In this document: one piece after another, positions 8,879 to 16,784 of the stretch
Layout of the letters: each line of letters begins with the position of its first letter
How positions within the stretch are numbered: position 1 is the first letter of the stretch
DNA from: Solirubrobacteraceae bacterium
GTDB lineage: Bacteria > Actinomycetota > Thermoleophilia > Solirubrobacterales > Solirubrobacteraceae
Length of the DNA: 48,113 bases
NCBI GenBank assembly: GCA_030447785.1
Contig: JAUJOF010000008.1
Span: 38,576-86,688, forward strand
Reading direction: 5' to 3'
Notes under the pieces: generated by a model
What the model saw: the letters and a program-made list of their open reading frames with translations, nothing else
What the model was told of the DNA's origin: nothing
Database searches by the model: none
Position numbers and translations under genes: made by a program

Positions 8879-9634
8879 TCAGGCGAGCTCGGCCAGCAGC
8901 GGCGCGTGGTCGGAGGGCTTGGGGCCCTTGCGCAGGTCTCGGTCGATGCCGCACGAGCGCAGCCGCGGCGCGTGCGCGGCGCCGACCAGCAGATAGTCGA
9001 TGCGCAGGCCCATCCTGCGGTGGAAATGGCCCTGGCGGTAGTCCCACCAGGTGAAGCCGACCTCGTCGGGATGCAGCTCGCGGTAGGCGTCGACTAGCCC
9101 CGCTTGGAGCACCCCCTCGAGTCGGGAGCGCTCCTCGGGCGTCACGTGGGTCGAGCCCGCGAAGGCGAGCGGGTCATAGACATCGAGGTCGGCGCGCGTG
9201 ACGTTGAGGTCGCCGGCCAGCACGTCGAGCGCCGGCGCGGCGGCGCGCATGGCGTCCAGGAAGGCCAGCTTGCGCCCGAACTCCGCCGAGTCGACCGCCC
9301 GGCCGTTGGGCACGTAGGCCGACGCGACGTGCAGCCCGTCCACGCGCGCGGCCACCCAGCGCGCCTCGTCGGGAGCCACCTCGCCGCTCAGCCCGCGTGT
9401 GACGTCCTCCAGAGGCAGGTCCCGGCGCGCGGCCACCGCGACCCCCGCCCAGCGCCCGGCGGAGTGCTCCACCGCGTGGTAGCCGGCCGCGGCCAGGGCC
9501 TCGTGGGGGAAGGCCTCGCGCTCGCACTTGGTCTCCTGCAGGCACAGCACGTCGGGCCCATGCTTGTCCAGCAGCTCGAGCACGCGCGGCAGGCGCGCCT
9601 TGAGCGAGTTGACGTTCCAGGTGGCGAGCTTCAC
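8879..9634 (-). CDS. xth: Exodeoxyribonuclease III
   Basis: A 251-residue exonuclease/endonuclease/phosphatase-fold enzyme that cuts at abasic sites and trims 3' ends during base-excision repair. Motifs in order: TWNVNSLKARL, CLQETKCE (metal Glu), SAYVPNGR, DVLAGDLNVTRADLDV (Asp-Asn), GFTWWDYR, GLRIDYLL and the C-terminal SDHAPLLAEL (catalytic Asp-His). Start GTG 9634 overlaps the stop of the upstream 82-residue gene as GTGA, so translation is probably coupled. It is the last gene of the vapB-vapC-orf82-xth series. Confidence 0.92.
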   Translation of the reverse strand: MKLATWNVNSLKARLPRVLELLDKHGPDVLCLQETKCEREAFPHEALAAAGYHAVEHSAGRWAGVAVAARRDLPLEDVTRGLSGEVAPDEARWVAARVDGLHVASAYVPNGRAVDSAEFGRKLAFLDAMRAAAPALDVLAGDLNVTRADLDVYDPLAFAGSTHVTPEERSRLEGVLQAGLVDAYRELHPDEVGFTWWDYRQGHFHRRMGLRIDYLLVGAAHAPRLRSCGIDRDLRKGPKPSDHAPLLAELA

Positions 9635-9879
9635 GGCCCAAGCTCCAGACCCAGCTGGCCCTCGTGCACCTCGGGGTCGGGTGCACCGCGCCGGCGCGCG
9701 GCCTTGCGCCAGTGGCGCATGACCTCGTGGGGACGCGCCGAGCGCCACGAGATCCCCGGGCACACCGGCTCGAAGCGCACGTCGCCGGCGCGCTCCACCC
9801 GCAGGACCAGGCCGACGATGCGCCGGCCCTTCTTGTCGACCTCGACGATGTCCCCGGGCTGGATGGGCGCGACACGCAT
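9631..9879 (-). CDS. Uncharacterised 82-aa protein between vapC and xth
   Basis: I do not recognise a named family. The first 40 residues (QPGDIVEVDKKGRRIVGLVL then VERAGDVRFEPV) look like alternating short beta strands of a small SH3/KOW-like barrel. The rest (ISWRSARPHEVMRHWRKAAR) is basic and helical, which would suit nucleic-acid binding. It starts at ATG 9879, 8 nt after the vapC stop, and its TGA overlaps the GTG of exonuclease III. This tight spacing makes it a genuine gene, though its function is open. Confidence 0.65.
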   Translation of the reverse strand: MRVAPIQPGDIVEVDKKGRRIVGLVLRVERAGDVRFEPVCPGISWRSARPHEVMRHWRKAARRRGAPDPEVHEGQLGLELGP

Positions 9880-9887
9880 GGTCGGGG

Positions 9888-10265
9888 TCAGGCGGCCAGC
9901 GTCGCGACCGGGTAGCGGCCGATCTGCTCGTCGCGCGTCACGATGGTCAGGCCCTCGTGGCGCGCCTGGGCGATGAGCATGCGGTCGAAGGGGTCGCCGT
10001 GCAGAGCGGGCAGCGAGCGCATGGCTTCGGCGTGCACGAAGCGAACCGGCAGCTCGCGGAAGCCGGCCCTCGGGATCTCCGCGTCCAGGTCCGCATCGAC
10101 GGCAACGCGTCCGAGCGCCACCTTGATCGCCACCTCCCATGGGCTCACCGCACTGACGAGCACGTCGTTGTCCTCTTCACGCAGCGCGGCGCGCGCCCGC
10201 GGATCGAGCTGCTCCGGGCTCTCGAGTGCCCAGAGCAGCGCATGGGTGTCGAGCAGCAGCCTCAG
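9888..10265 (-). CDS. vapC: VapC-type PIN-domain ribonuclease toxin, CTG start
   Basis: A 125-residue PIN domain. Its N-terminus reads xRLLLDTHALLWALE (first acidic residue), then SPWEVAIK (Glu), HGDPFDRMLIAQA (Asp) and IVTRDEQIGRY (Asp): the four acidic residues of an Mg-dependent RNase. The invariant LLLDTHALLW begins 2 codons after CTG 10265, and no ATG, GTG or TTG lies between the antitoxin stop and that motif, so CTG is the only credible start. It forms a 4-nt CTGA overlap with the stop of vapB. Starting at GTG 10163 would lose the catalytic Asp. Confidence 0.88.
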   Translation of the reverse strand: MRLLLDTHALLWALESPEQLDPRARAALREEDNDVLVSAVSPWEVAIKVALGRVAVDADLDAEIPRAGFRELPVRFVHAEAMRSLPALHGDPFDRMLIAQARHEGLTIVTRDEQIGRYPVATLAA

Positions 10266-10504
10266 GGCTTGTCGCAGCCGAAGGCGGCGGCGATCTGTGG
10301 GGGGAGGGGGTCGTCGAAGTCATCGCCGATCCGGATGCGCCCGCGCAGGGTGCCCAGCGGCCGCTGACCCCTGGCGCGCACGGGAACGAGCCGCGCCGCG
10401 GGCCGCCCGGCGCGGGCGATCACGATCTCCTCACCGGCCTCTGCGCGCTCGACGAGGCGCGAGAGGTGCGTCTTGGCCTCGTGGATGTTCACCTGCGCGC
10501 TCAT
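10262..10504 (-). CDS. Phd/YefM-type antitoxin
   Basis: An 80-residue antitoxin. The N-terminal DNA-binding part (VNIHEAKTHLSRLVERAEAGEEIVIARAGRPAARLVP) is a typical Phd/YefM fold that represses its own promoter. The C-terminal tail would wrap the VapC-type toxin. The start is ATG 10504; a TAAGAT box lies 9 nt upstream, and no Shine-Dalgarno is evident. It is the first gene of a toxin-antitoxin pair that continues into orf82 and xth. Confidence 0.88.
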   Translation of the reverse strand: MSAQVNIHEAKTHLSRLVERAEAGEEIVIARAGRPAARLVPVRARGQRPLGTLRGRIRIGDDFDDPLPPQIAAAFGCDKP

Positions 10505-10599
10505 CGCCTAGTCATCTTAGTCCATTCGATGCGGCGGGCCACGACATCGGCCCTGCTCCAGCGCGCGACAAGCGGGTGATCCCCGTCAGCCCGGACACG

Positions 10600-10624
10600 A
10601 CGAGGGGCGCCCGCAGGCGCCCCT
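10600..10624 (-). terminator. Strong hairpin downstream of the secreted-protein gene
   Basis: GAGGGGCGCC and GGCGCCCCTC form a perfect 10-bp stem with a 4-nt loop, about 45 nt past the stop of the gene at 10669. It has no T-run. It separates that gene from vapB. Confidence 0.5.
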
Positions 10625-10668
10625 CGAAGATCGCCGGCTCCGGTGCGCCGGCTCAGACGGTCGTGCGC

Positions 10669-11527
10669 CTAGCAGGTGACCGTCAGATGGAATGCCCGGT
10701 CGGCGGGCTGGTTGCCGTTGGCGTCCGGGTTCGGAGCCGTCTCCACGGTCGGGGTCGCCGGATCGTCGACGAACGGGTCCTCGGACTCGTCGAACGTGCG
10801 CACCGTGACCTGGTTCTTGGTGCTCGCGGTCAGTTGCGCGCTGATCGTGCCGGGGTTCTCGGTGCTGGTCTGCGTCGCCTGGTAGGCGCAGCCGGAGACG
10901 TCGCCCTCGAAGGTGACCGTGTAGACGCCCTCCGAGGACCGCGCCGCCGCGGTCGCGCCGCGGCCACCGGTGCCGGTGCCGTTCGCGTTGACGCGGGCGA
11001 AGAGATTGCCCGCGACGGCGATCTCTTGAGCGTCCAGCCCGTCGACCTCGTCGGCGTTCAGGCCGGTGGCCACGCCGGTCGCGTTCGTGGTGAACGGCTT
11101 CTCCTCGCGGCCGCCGGCGCCGACGGTGATGGTGCCGCCGAGAGTCCCGTTCGAGTCGAACTCGAAGGCCAGGCCGCTGGAGAGGTTGTTGGCGCGCAGG
11201 CACGGCTCGCTGCCAGCGCCGGTGCCGGCACCCTGGGCGCGGCAGCCGTAGATCGCGCCACCGCCGGCGTTCGCGCCGGTGGAGGTGTTGGACTGGCGGG
11301 TCACATAGCCGCCCTTGCGTCCCTTCGAGGCGTTGATCTCACCGATGATCTCGGTCTCTTCCTGGTAAGCCTGGGTCCGGTTGTTGTTGGGGTTGCGCTC
11401 ACCGCCCTCGACCGGCTCGCCCTCGCCGACGGCGAATGCGAACGGTGACCAGCAGTGCGAACACCGCCGTGCTGAGCAGCAGGGCGCGCGTGTTCCCACG
11501 CCCGAACCAGCTTCTCGACTTACCCAT
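10669..11527 (-). CDS. Secreted protein of unknown function, frame break after the signal peptide
   Basis: About 286 codons. ATG 11527 follows a good AGGAGG. The first 30 residues (SWFGRGNTRALLLSTAVFALLVT) are a signal peptide. Near 11437 the frame changes, and the protein continues with a Gly/Asn/Thr-rich extracellular sequence: NPNNNRTQAYQEETEIIGEI, GANAGGGAIYGCRA, LAFEFDSNGTLGGTITVGAG, TGLNADEVDGLDA and YTVTFEGDVSGCAYQAT. The motif LNADxVDGxDA recurs in secreted actinobacterial proteins and in phage tail-fibre-like sequences. No enzyme motif is visible. The break needs one extra or two missing bases and may be a sequencing error. Confidence 0.6.
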
Positions 11528-11765
11528 GGATCTGCCTCCTGATGGGGATGGTTTGCTGCCAGACCTCCCACGGCCCGGCCTCGCTCTCTCCCCAACGAGC
11601 CACCGGCGGCGAAGTTGCGCCGGGTTCAGTGCGCTTGTCACCTCGTGGGCGTTCCCCGTTTGAGCGTCCGCTTCAGCGGGCAGGGCCTGTCTCCGCCAAC
11701 GCTCTCAAACCCTCCTTCAGTCGTCGCTGGCCGAGCACGCGCGGCGCGGCTCGCCGGGGAGGGCC

Positions 11766-11867
11766 CTACTCCAGCACGACGAGCGTGTCGCCCTCCTCGA
11801 CGTCGTCGCCGATCTGGACCTCGATCTTCCACACGGTGCCCGTGATGTGGGCCTCCACGTCCGCCAC
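11766..11867 (-). CDS. Half-length biotin/lipoyl attachment protein lacking the biotinylated lysine
   Basis: The 33-residue frame starts at GTG 11867 behind AGAGGAGG and reads ADVEAHITGTVWKIEVQIGD then DVEEGDTLVVLE and a stop. This matches the first half of the roughly 70-residue stand-alone biotinyl proteins of actinobacteria (TB7.3 type), but the expected continuation SMKMEIPV with the biotinylated Lys is absent and does not appear downstream in any frame. The end (EGDTLVVLE) also resembles the C-terminus of the full protein, so an internal deletion between the two symmetry-related halves is as likely as truncation. It cannot be biotinylated as written. Confidence 0.6.
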   Translation of the reverse strand: MADVEAHITGTVWKIEVQIGDDVEEGDTLVVLE

Positions 11868-11919
11868 GACGACCTCCTCTGGCTGCTCCGGGAGGTGCGG
11901 AAGATAACGCCGCCCCGGG

Positions 11920-11925
11920 TAGCCT
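11920..11925 (+). promoter_or_regulatory. -10-like box upstream of glpK
   Basis: TAGCCT ends 9 nt before ATG 11935, and no clear Shine-Dalgarno sequence is present. It lies in the 67 bp between divergent genes. Confidence 0.35.
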
Positions 11926-11934
11926 GCCGCGAGC

Positions 11935-13417
11935 ATGGTGCTGGCCATCGACCAGGGCACGACGGGCACCACCTGCCTGGTCTTCGATGCCGAGGGAAAG
12001 CTCGCCGGGCGCGCGGCCGAGGAGTTTGACCAGCACTTCCCGCGCCCCGGCTGGGTGGAGCACGACGCGGGGGAGATCTGGAGGGTCACCCGCGCGGTGG
12101 CGCTGGCCGCCCTCGAGGACGCCGGCCCGGCAGCGGGCGAGCTTCAGGCCATCGGCATCACCAACCAGCGCGAGACGGTGTGGTGTGTGGGATCCGTCCA
12201 CCGGCGAGCCCCTGCACCGCGCGCTGGTCTGGCAGGACCGGCGCACCGCGCGCGCGCTGCGACGCGCTGCGCGAGGAAAGGTGGAGGACCTGGTGCGCGA
12301 GCGCACCGGGCTCATACTCGACCCCTACTTCAGCGCCACCAAGGTCGAGTGGCTGCTCGAGCACGTCGACGGGCTGCGCGAGCGCGCCGCCGAAGGGCGC
12401 GCGGTGTTCGGGACGATGGACGCGTGGATCGTGTTCAAGCTCACCGGCGAGTTCGTCACCGACGCCTCCAACGCATCGCGCACCCTGCTGTGTGACATCC
12501 GCACCGGCGCGTGGGACCACGACCTGCTTCCGGCCTGTTCGGCGAGGTGCCCGGAGCGGCCCTGCCCGAGATCCGCCCGTCGATCGGCGAGCTGGGGCGC
12601 ACGCGCGACGGCGCGCTGCCGGGCTTCGACGACGTGCCGGTGGCCGGCGCGGCGGGCGACCAGCAGTCGGCGCTGTACGGCCAGGCCTGTCTCGAGCCCG
12701 GCCTGGGCAAGAACACCTACGGCACGGGCTCCTTCGTCTTGCTCAACCAGGGCGACGAGCCGCCGCCGCCCGCCGAGGGGCTGCTCTCCACCGTCGCGTG
12801 GCGCATCGGAACGCGCACGACCTACGCGCTGGAGGCGGCGATCTTCGTCACCGGCGCCGGCGTGCAGTGGCTGCGCGACGGGCTGGGGTTGATCGAGGTG
12901 GCGGCCGAGACCGAGCCCTTGGCCGCCTCGCTGCCCGCCAACGACGGTGTCTACTTCGTGCCCGCGCTCACCGGGCTGGGCTCCCCACTGGGATCCCTAC
13001 GCGCGGGCACCATCGTCGGGCTGACGCGAGGAACCACCCGCGCCCATCTGGCCCGGGCCACGCTGGAGGCCATCGCCTACCAGGCCTGCGACGCCGTGGC
13101 GGCGATGCAGGCGGCGGGGCCGAGCCGCTGCGCGAGCTGAAGGCCGACGGCGGCGCGACGGTCAACGGCTGGCTCATGCAGTTCCAGGCCGACGTGCTCG
13201 GCGTGCCCGTGGTGCTGCCCGAGGTGGGGAGACCACCGCGCTGGGCGCGGCCTCCATGGCCGGCGTGGGCGTCGGCCTGTGGTCGGAGGATCGCGTCGTC
13301 TCGGCCTGGCGCGAGCGGGCCCGCTACGAGCCGCGGATGGGTGCCGACGAGCGCGAGACCCTGCTGGCCGGCTGGGCGCGCGCGCTCGAGCGCGCGCGGG
13401 CGTGGGCGGAAGGGTAG
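11935..13417 (+). pseudogene. glpK: Glycerol kinase, broken by several frame changes
   Basis: Glycerol kinase phosphorylates glycerol to glycerol-3-phosphate. FGGY-family motifs are clear: [95 protein letters not shown] and [22 protein letters not shown]. Total length (about 494 codons) is normal. The frame changes near 12187, 12535, 13120 and 13235, and there is an out-of-frame patch near 12985, where HWDPYARG is expected. Most steps fit one missing C or G next to a run. It may be a functional gene with sequencing errors or a recent pseudogene. The adjacent acyltransferase would use the product's pathway. Confidence 0.85.
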
Positions 13418-13431
13418 CCTTCCCGGAGGGC

Positions 13432-14222
13432 ATGGCGCGCGACGAGAACCTCGTGCAGATGAAGGAGCAGATCTACAAGGACCCCGCCCGGAGGAGTACT
13501 TCGACCGCTTCCACGAGCGCACGCGCACGCGCGAGCCCGACTGGGTCTACGAGATGGTGCGCACGCTGACCACGCTCTACGGGCTGGGCTTCTTCCGTCT
13601 GCGCGGTATCTCGTCCGACAAGGTGCCCCAGAGCGGCTCGGTCATCATCGCGCCCAACCACTTCTCGTTCATGGACCACTTCTTCGTGGGCGCGACCATC
13701 CGGCGCAAGGTTCAGTTCATGGCCAAGTCCCAGCTCTTCGAGCCGCCCCTGCAGTGGATCTACACCCACGGCGGCGTCTTCCCGATCCGCCGGGGCGCCC
13801 GGGACGAGAAGGCCTTCGTCACCGCCCATACGGTGCTGGAGCGCGGGGCGGCGATGGTCATGTACTGCGAGGGCGGGCGCTCGCGCACCGGCAACCTCGC
13901 CGATAGGGTCAAGCCCGGCATCGGTCGCATGGCGCTGGAGTCGGGCGCGCCCGTCGTCCCGGTGGCCATCCACGGCTCCTCCAAGGTGCGCAACTGGAAG
14001 CGCCTGCAGTTTCCCAAGGTCACCGTCCAGTACGGCGACCCGCTGCGCTACGAGCGCACGGAGAACCCCACGCGTCACCAGCAGCAGGCCGTCGCGGAGG
14101 ACATCTTCGCCGAGATCCGCGCCCTGTACTCCGGGCTGCAGCAGCTCGGGCGCGAGGGCGTGGTCGCCCGCCTGCGCGCGGAGCGCCGGGCCGAGCGCGG
14201 CAAGCGCGCGGCACCCGCCTAG
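13432..14222 (+). CDS. 1-acyl-glycerol-3-phosphate acyltransferase-like protein (one frame break)
   Basis: About 263 residues of the PlsC/LPLAT family, which transfers acyl chains to lysophosphatidic acid at the membrane. The HxxxxD motif is [10 protein letters not shown], followed by [26 protein letters not shown] (the EGGR substrate-binding motif) and [15 protein letters not shown]. The start ATG 13432 follows GGAGGG; a single missing C near 13487 shifts the frame (KDP then [13 protein letters not shown]). It lies 14 nt after glpK, consistent with a glycerolipid operon. Confidence 0.82.
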
Positions 14223-14237
14223 CGCTGGGCGCCAAGT

Positions 14238-15064
14238 TCACGTCGTCATCCCCGTGAACTGACCGCCGGTGACGTTGAGCACCTGCCCGTGCACGTAGTT
14301 GCTCCAGGGCGAGCACAGGAAGAAGACCCCGCCGGCGGCCTCCTCGGGGGTTCCGGGCCGGCCGAGGGGATGAGCATCGCGGCCATCCCGCGCAGCTGGT
14401 CGGGAATGCCCAGCTGCACCTGCTCCCCGCCGATCTCCATGGTGTTGGACTCCTCCTTGGAGGCGGTCAGGCGCGTCTCGATGTAGCCGAAGGCCACGGC
14501 GTTGACGTTGACCTTGAAGTGGCCCCACTCCTTGGCGAGCGTCTTGGTCAGGCCCACCACGGCCGACTTGCCCGCGGAGTAGTTGGCCTGGGCGGCGTTG
14601 CCCATGGTGCCCGAGATCGAGGAGACGTTGACGACCTTGCGAAAGACCTCCTCGCCGCGCTCCTTCTCGTGCTTGGCCGGCTCGCGCAGGTGGGGAGCGG
14701 CGGCGCGCAGCACCTTGAAGGGCACCGCGACGTGGATGTCGAGCATGCGCTGGAACCAGTCGTCGCTCATCTTGTGGATCGGCGCGTCCAGCGTGTAGCC
14801 GGCGTTGTTGACGATGATGTCCAGACGGCCCCAGGCGTCCACGGCCGTCTGCACGAGCTGGTCGGGCGCATCGCCCTTGGTCAGGTCGCCGGAGTGGACG
14901 ACGGTCTCGCCTCGGATCTCGGAGGCCGTCTGCTGCGCGGCATCGCCATCGAGGTCGTTGATGACCACCCTCGCGCCCTGCTCGCTGAGCAGCTGCGCCG
15001 TCGCACGGCCGATGCCGCGCGCCGAACCGGTGACGATGGCGACCTTCTCGTCGAGGACTCCCAT
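14238..15064 (-). CDS. SDR-family oxidoreductase, FabG-like (one frame break)
   Basis: About 275 residues. The NAD(P)-binding glycine motif is VTGSARGIGRA. The rest of the fold shows NNAGYTLDAP, VVNVSSISG (Ser) and YSAGKSAVVGLTKTLAKEW (Tyr-x3-Lys). One missing C near 14375 shifts the frame; beyond it the expected end is found in the next frame: PLGRPGTPEEAAGGVFFLCS, then VHGQVLNVTGGQF. The start ATG 15064 has a purine-rich site upstream. Substrate unknown. It is convergent with the acyltransferase, 15 nt apart. Confidence 0.82.
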
Positions 15065-15165
15065 GTACTTCTCCCTCTCGTCCGTTCGTTGTGAGCGGCC
15101 GGGGAGACTATTGGCCGGGTGCCAACGCGGTGGCCCGGGACTCGACCTCGGCGGGCGGTGCGCCG

Positions 15166-15261
15166 TCAGGGTCCGCCGTGCTCGACCGCCTCGATCAGTG
15201 CGTTGTTGCGCAGCTGCCGTGCTCCGAGCTCTTGAGGGCCCGTAGCAGCGATCGTGGTCAC
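15166..15261 (-). CDS. Possible 31-aa peptide coupled to the amidase gene
   Basis: GTG 15261 overlaps the amidase stop as GTGA and opens a 31-residue frame ([20 protein letters not shown] then LIEAVEHGGP). The stretch ELGARQLRNN resembles the first helix of Phd/YefM antitoxins, and the protein would then be a truncated or frame-broken copy. No partner toxin follows. Low confidence that it is expressed. Confidence 0.25.
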   Translation of the reverse strand: MTTIAATGPQELGARQLRNNALIEAVEHGGP

Positions 15262-16709
15262 TTCCCCGTGGGCGGGATCCAGCCGCCCAGGGCGCGCTCG
15301 AGCTCCAGTGCGGCGGCGAGGGTCATGTGGTCGCGGTCGCGCCCGGCGACGACCTGCACGCCGAGCGGCAGCCCGCGGGAGTCCAGGCCGGTGGGCACCT
15401 GGGTGGCGGGCAGGCGCAGAAGGCTGAAGACGGCCGTGGGGGTCAGGAGCCACGGCTGGGCCAGCGTGGTGCCGTGGCGCGGGACGAGGCGGGGAAAGGG
15501 CGGGTGCAGGAGGATGGCATCACCGATCAGGGCGTCCACCTCGCGGATCAGCGCGCGGCCGGAGGCCAGCAGGCGCCGCGTGACCGCCGAGGGAACCCGC
15601 TCGACGACCTTCTCGGCGGCGATGAGCACGAGCACGGGAAGGGTGTGCTCGCGCGCGCGTAGCGCGACCCGGAGGGTGACCGCGGGGTCGTCGCCGTCGA
15701 CCAGCAGCTCGCCGGTGGAGATCCCGGCCCCGTCCTGCAGGGTGGCGAGGTAGAGCTCGGTCGCGCGGCGCAGCGAGCGCAGCGACGTGCGGCGCACGTG
15801 CGCGCCCGCGGCCGCGAGGGCCCCGGCTGCGCGCTCGCGGGCCTCGCGCAGCTCGCGGCGCACGGGCAGCAGGGAGGACTCCTCGGAGACGATCACCTCG
15901 ACGGCGCCCAAATCGACCGCCGCCGGGTCCCCCAGCGCGATGTCGCGCGCACGAGAGTCGCTGGGATGGGCGCCGGCGATGGCCTGCAACACCGGCATCA
16001 GATCCTCCGCACGGCGCGCGAGCGGGCCGATGGTGAACATCAACCCCGACGGGCCGGGCGACAGCGGGAAGTGGCCGGTGGAGGGCACCAAGTCGGGCGA
16101 GGGCTTGTGTCCGAAGATCCCGTTGAAGTAGGCCGGCAGCCGGATCGAGCCACCGATGTCCGACCCCAGGCCGAAGGGCGATCCGCCGCAGCCGATGGCG
16201 GCGCCCTCTCCGCCCGAGGAGCCCCCCGCGGTACGTGCGGCGTCGTAGGCGTTGGCGGTGCGCCCGTAGACGTGATTGGACGACTCGATGTGCAGGCACA
16301 GCTCGGGGACGTTGGTCAGCCCCAGCGGGATGGCACCGGCGTCCAGCAGCCGCTGGGCCGCCGGTGCCGTGGTGGGCGCGCGGTGCGCGCGGCGGCGGAC
16401 CACGCCGGCCGAGTTGGGCAGCCCGGCGAGCGCGATGGCCTCCTTGAGCGTGCAGGGGACGCCCAGCAGCGGGGGCAGGTCGTCATGGGGGCCGGCCCCG
16501 GCGACCCGGGCGTCGGCGGCGTCGGCCTCCTCCCGCGCCGCGGCGAAGCGCTCGACCACCACGGCGTTGAGATGGGCCTCGCGCTCCAGGCGCTCGATGT
16601 GCTCCTCCACCGCCTCCCGCGCGGAGACCTTCCCGGCGCGGATCGCCCCCGCCAGCTCCAGGGCGGAGCGCTCGGTGAGGGCGCGCGGCGGGGCGGCGAC
16701 GGCGGTCAT
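15258..16709 (-). CDS. Amidase signature-family hydrolase
   Basis: A 483-residue amidase. The Ser-cisSer-Lys triad is visible: Lys in PCTLKEAIA, Ser in [13 protein letters not shown] and the nucleophile region [14 protein letters not shown]. The sequence around [11 protein letters not shown] and the C-terminal [18 protein letters not shown] are closest to the fatty-acid-amide-hydrolase-like subgroup, so an acyl amide substrate is plausible but unproven. The start ATG 16709 lies 10 nt after TAGTCT. It is divergent from the mutase gene, separated by 75 bp that contain the perfect palindrome ATGGCGCCAT (16752-16761). Confidence 0.87.
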   Translation of the reverse strand: MTAVAAPPRALTERSALELAGAIRAGKVSAREAVEEHIERLEREAHLNAVVVERFAAAREEADAADARVAGAGPHDDLPPLLGVPCTLKEAIALAGLPNSAGVVRRRAHRAPTTAPAAQRLLDAGAIPLGLTNVPELCLHIESSNHVYGRTANAYDAARTAGGSSGGEGAAIGCGGSPFGLGSDIGGSIRLPAYFNGIFGHKPSPDLVPSTGHFPLSPGPSGLMFTIGPLARRAEDLMPVLQAIAGAHPSDSRARDIALGDPAAVDLGAVEVIVSEESSLLPVRRELREARERAAGALAAAGAHVRRTSLRSLRRATELYLATLQDGAGISTGELLVDGDDPAVTLRVALRAREHTLPVLVLIAAEKVVERVPSAVTRRLLASGRALIREVDALIGDAILLHPPFPRLVPRHGTTLAQPWLLTPTAVFSLLRLPATQVPTGLDSRGLPLGVQVVAGRDRDHMTLAAALELERALGGWIPPTGK

Positions 16710-16751
16710 CAGGACTCTGAGACTACCCGCTGTCTGCGCCATGTGCACGCG

Positions 16752-16761
16752 ATGGCGCCAT
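16752..16761. repeat. Palindrome in the amidase/mutase divergent promoter region
   Basis: ATGGCGCCAT is a perfect 10-bp palindrome, the clearest operator candidate in the 75-bp gap between the amidase and mutase starts. Confidence 0.3.
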
Positions 16762-16784
16762 GTATGCGACCTTCCCACTATCTG

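Noticed and set aside
12180..14222. One continuous 680-codon frame across glpK and the acyltransferase
   Set aside because: It is a chance joining of frames; family alignment shows two separate genes with frame breaks.
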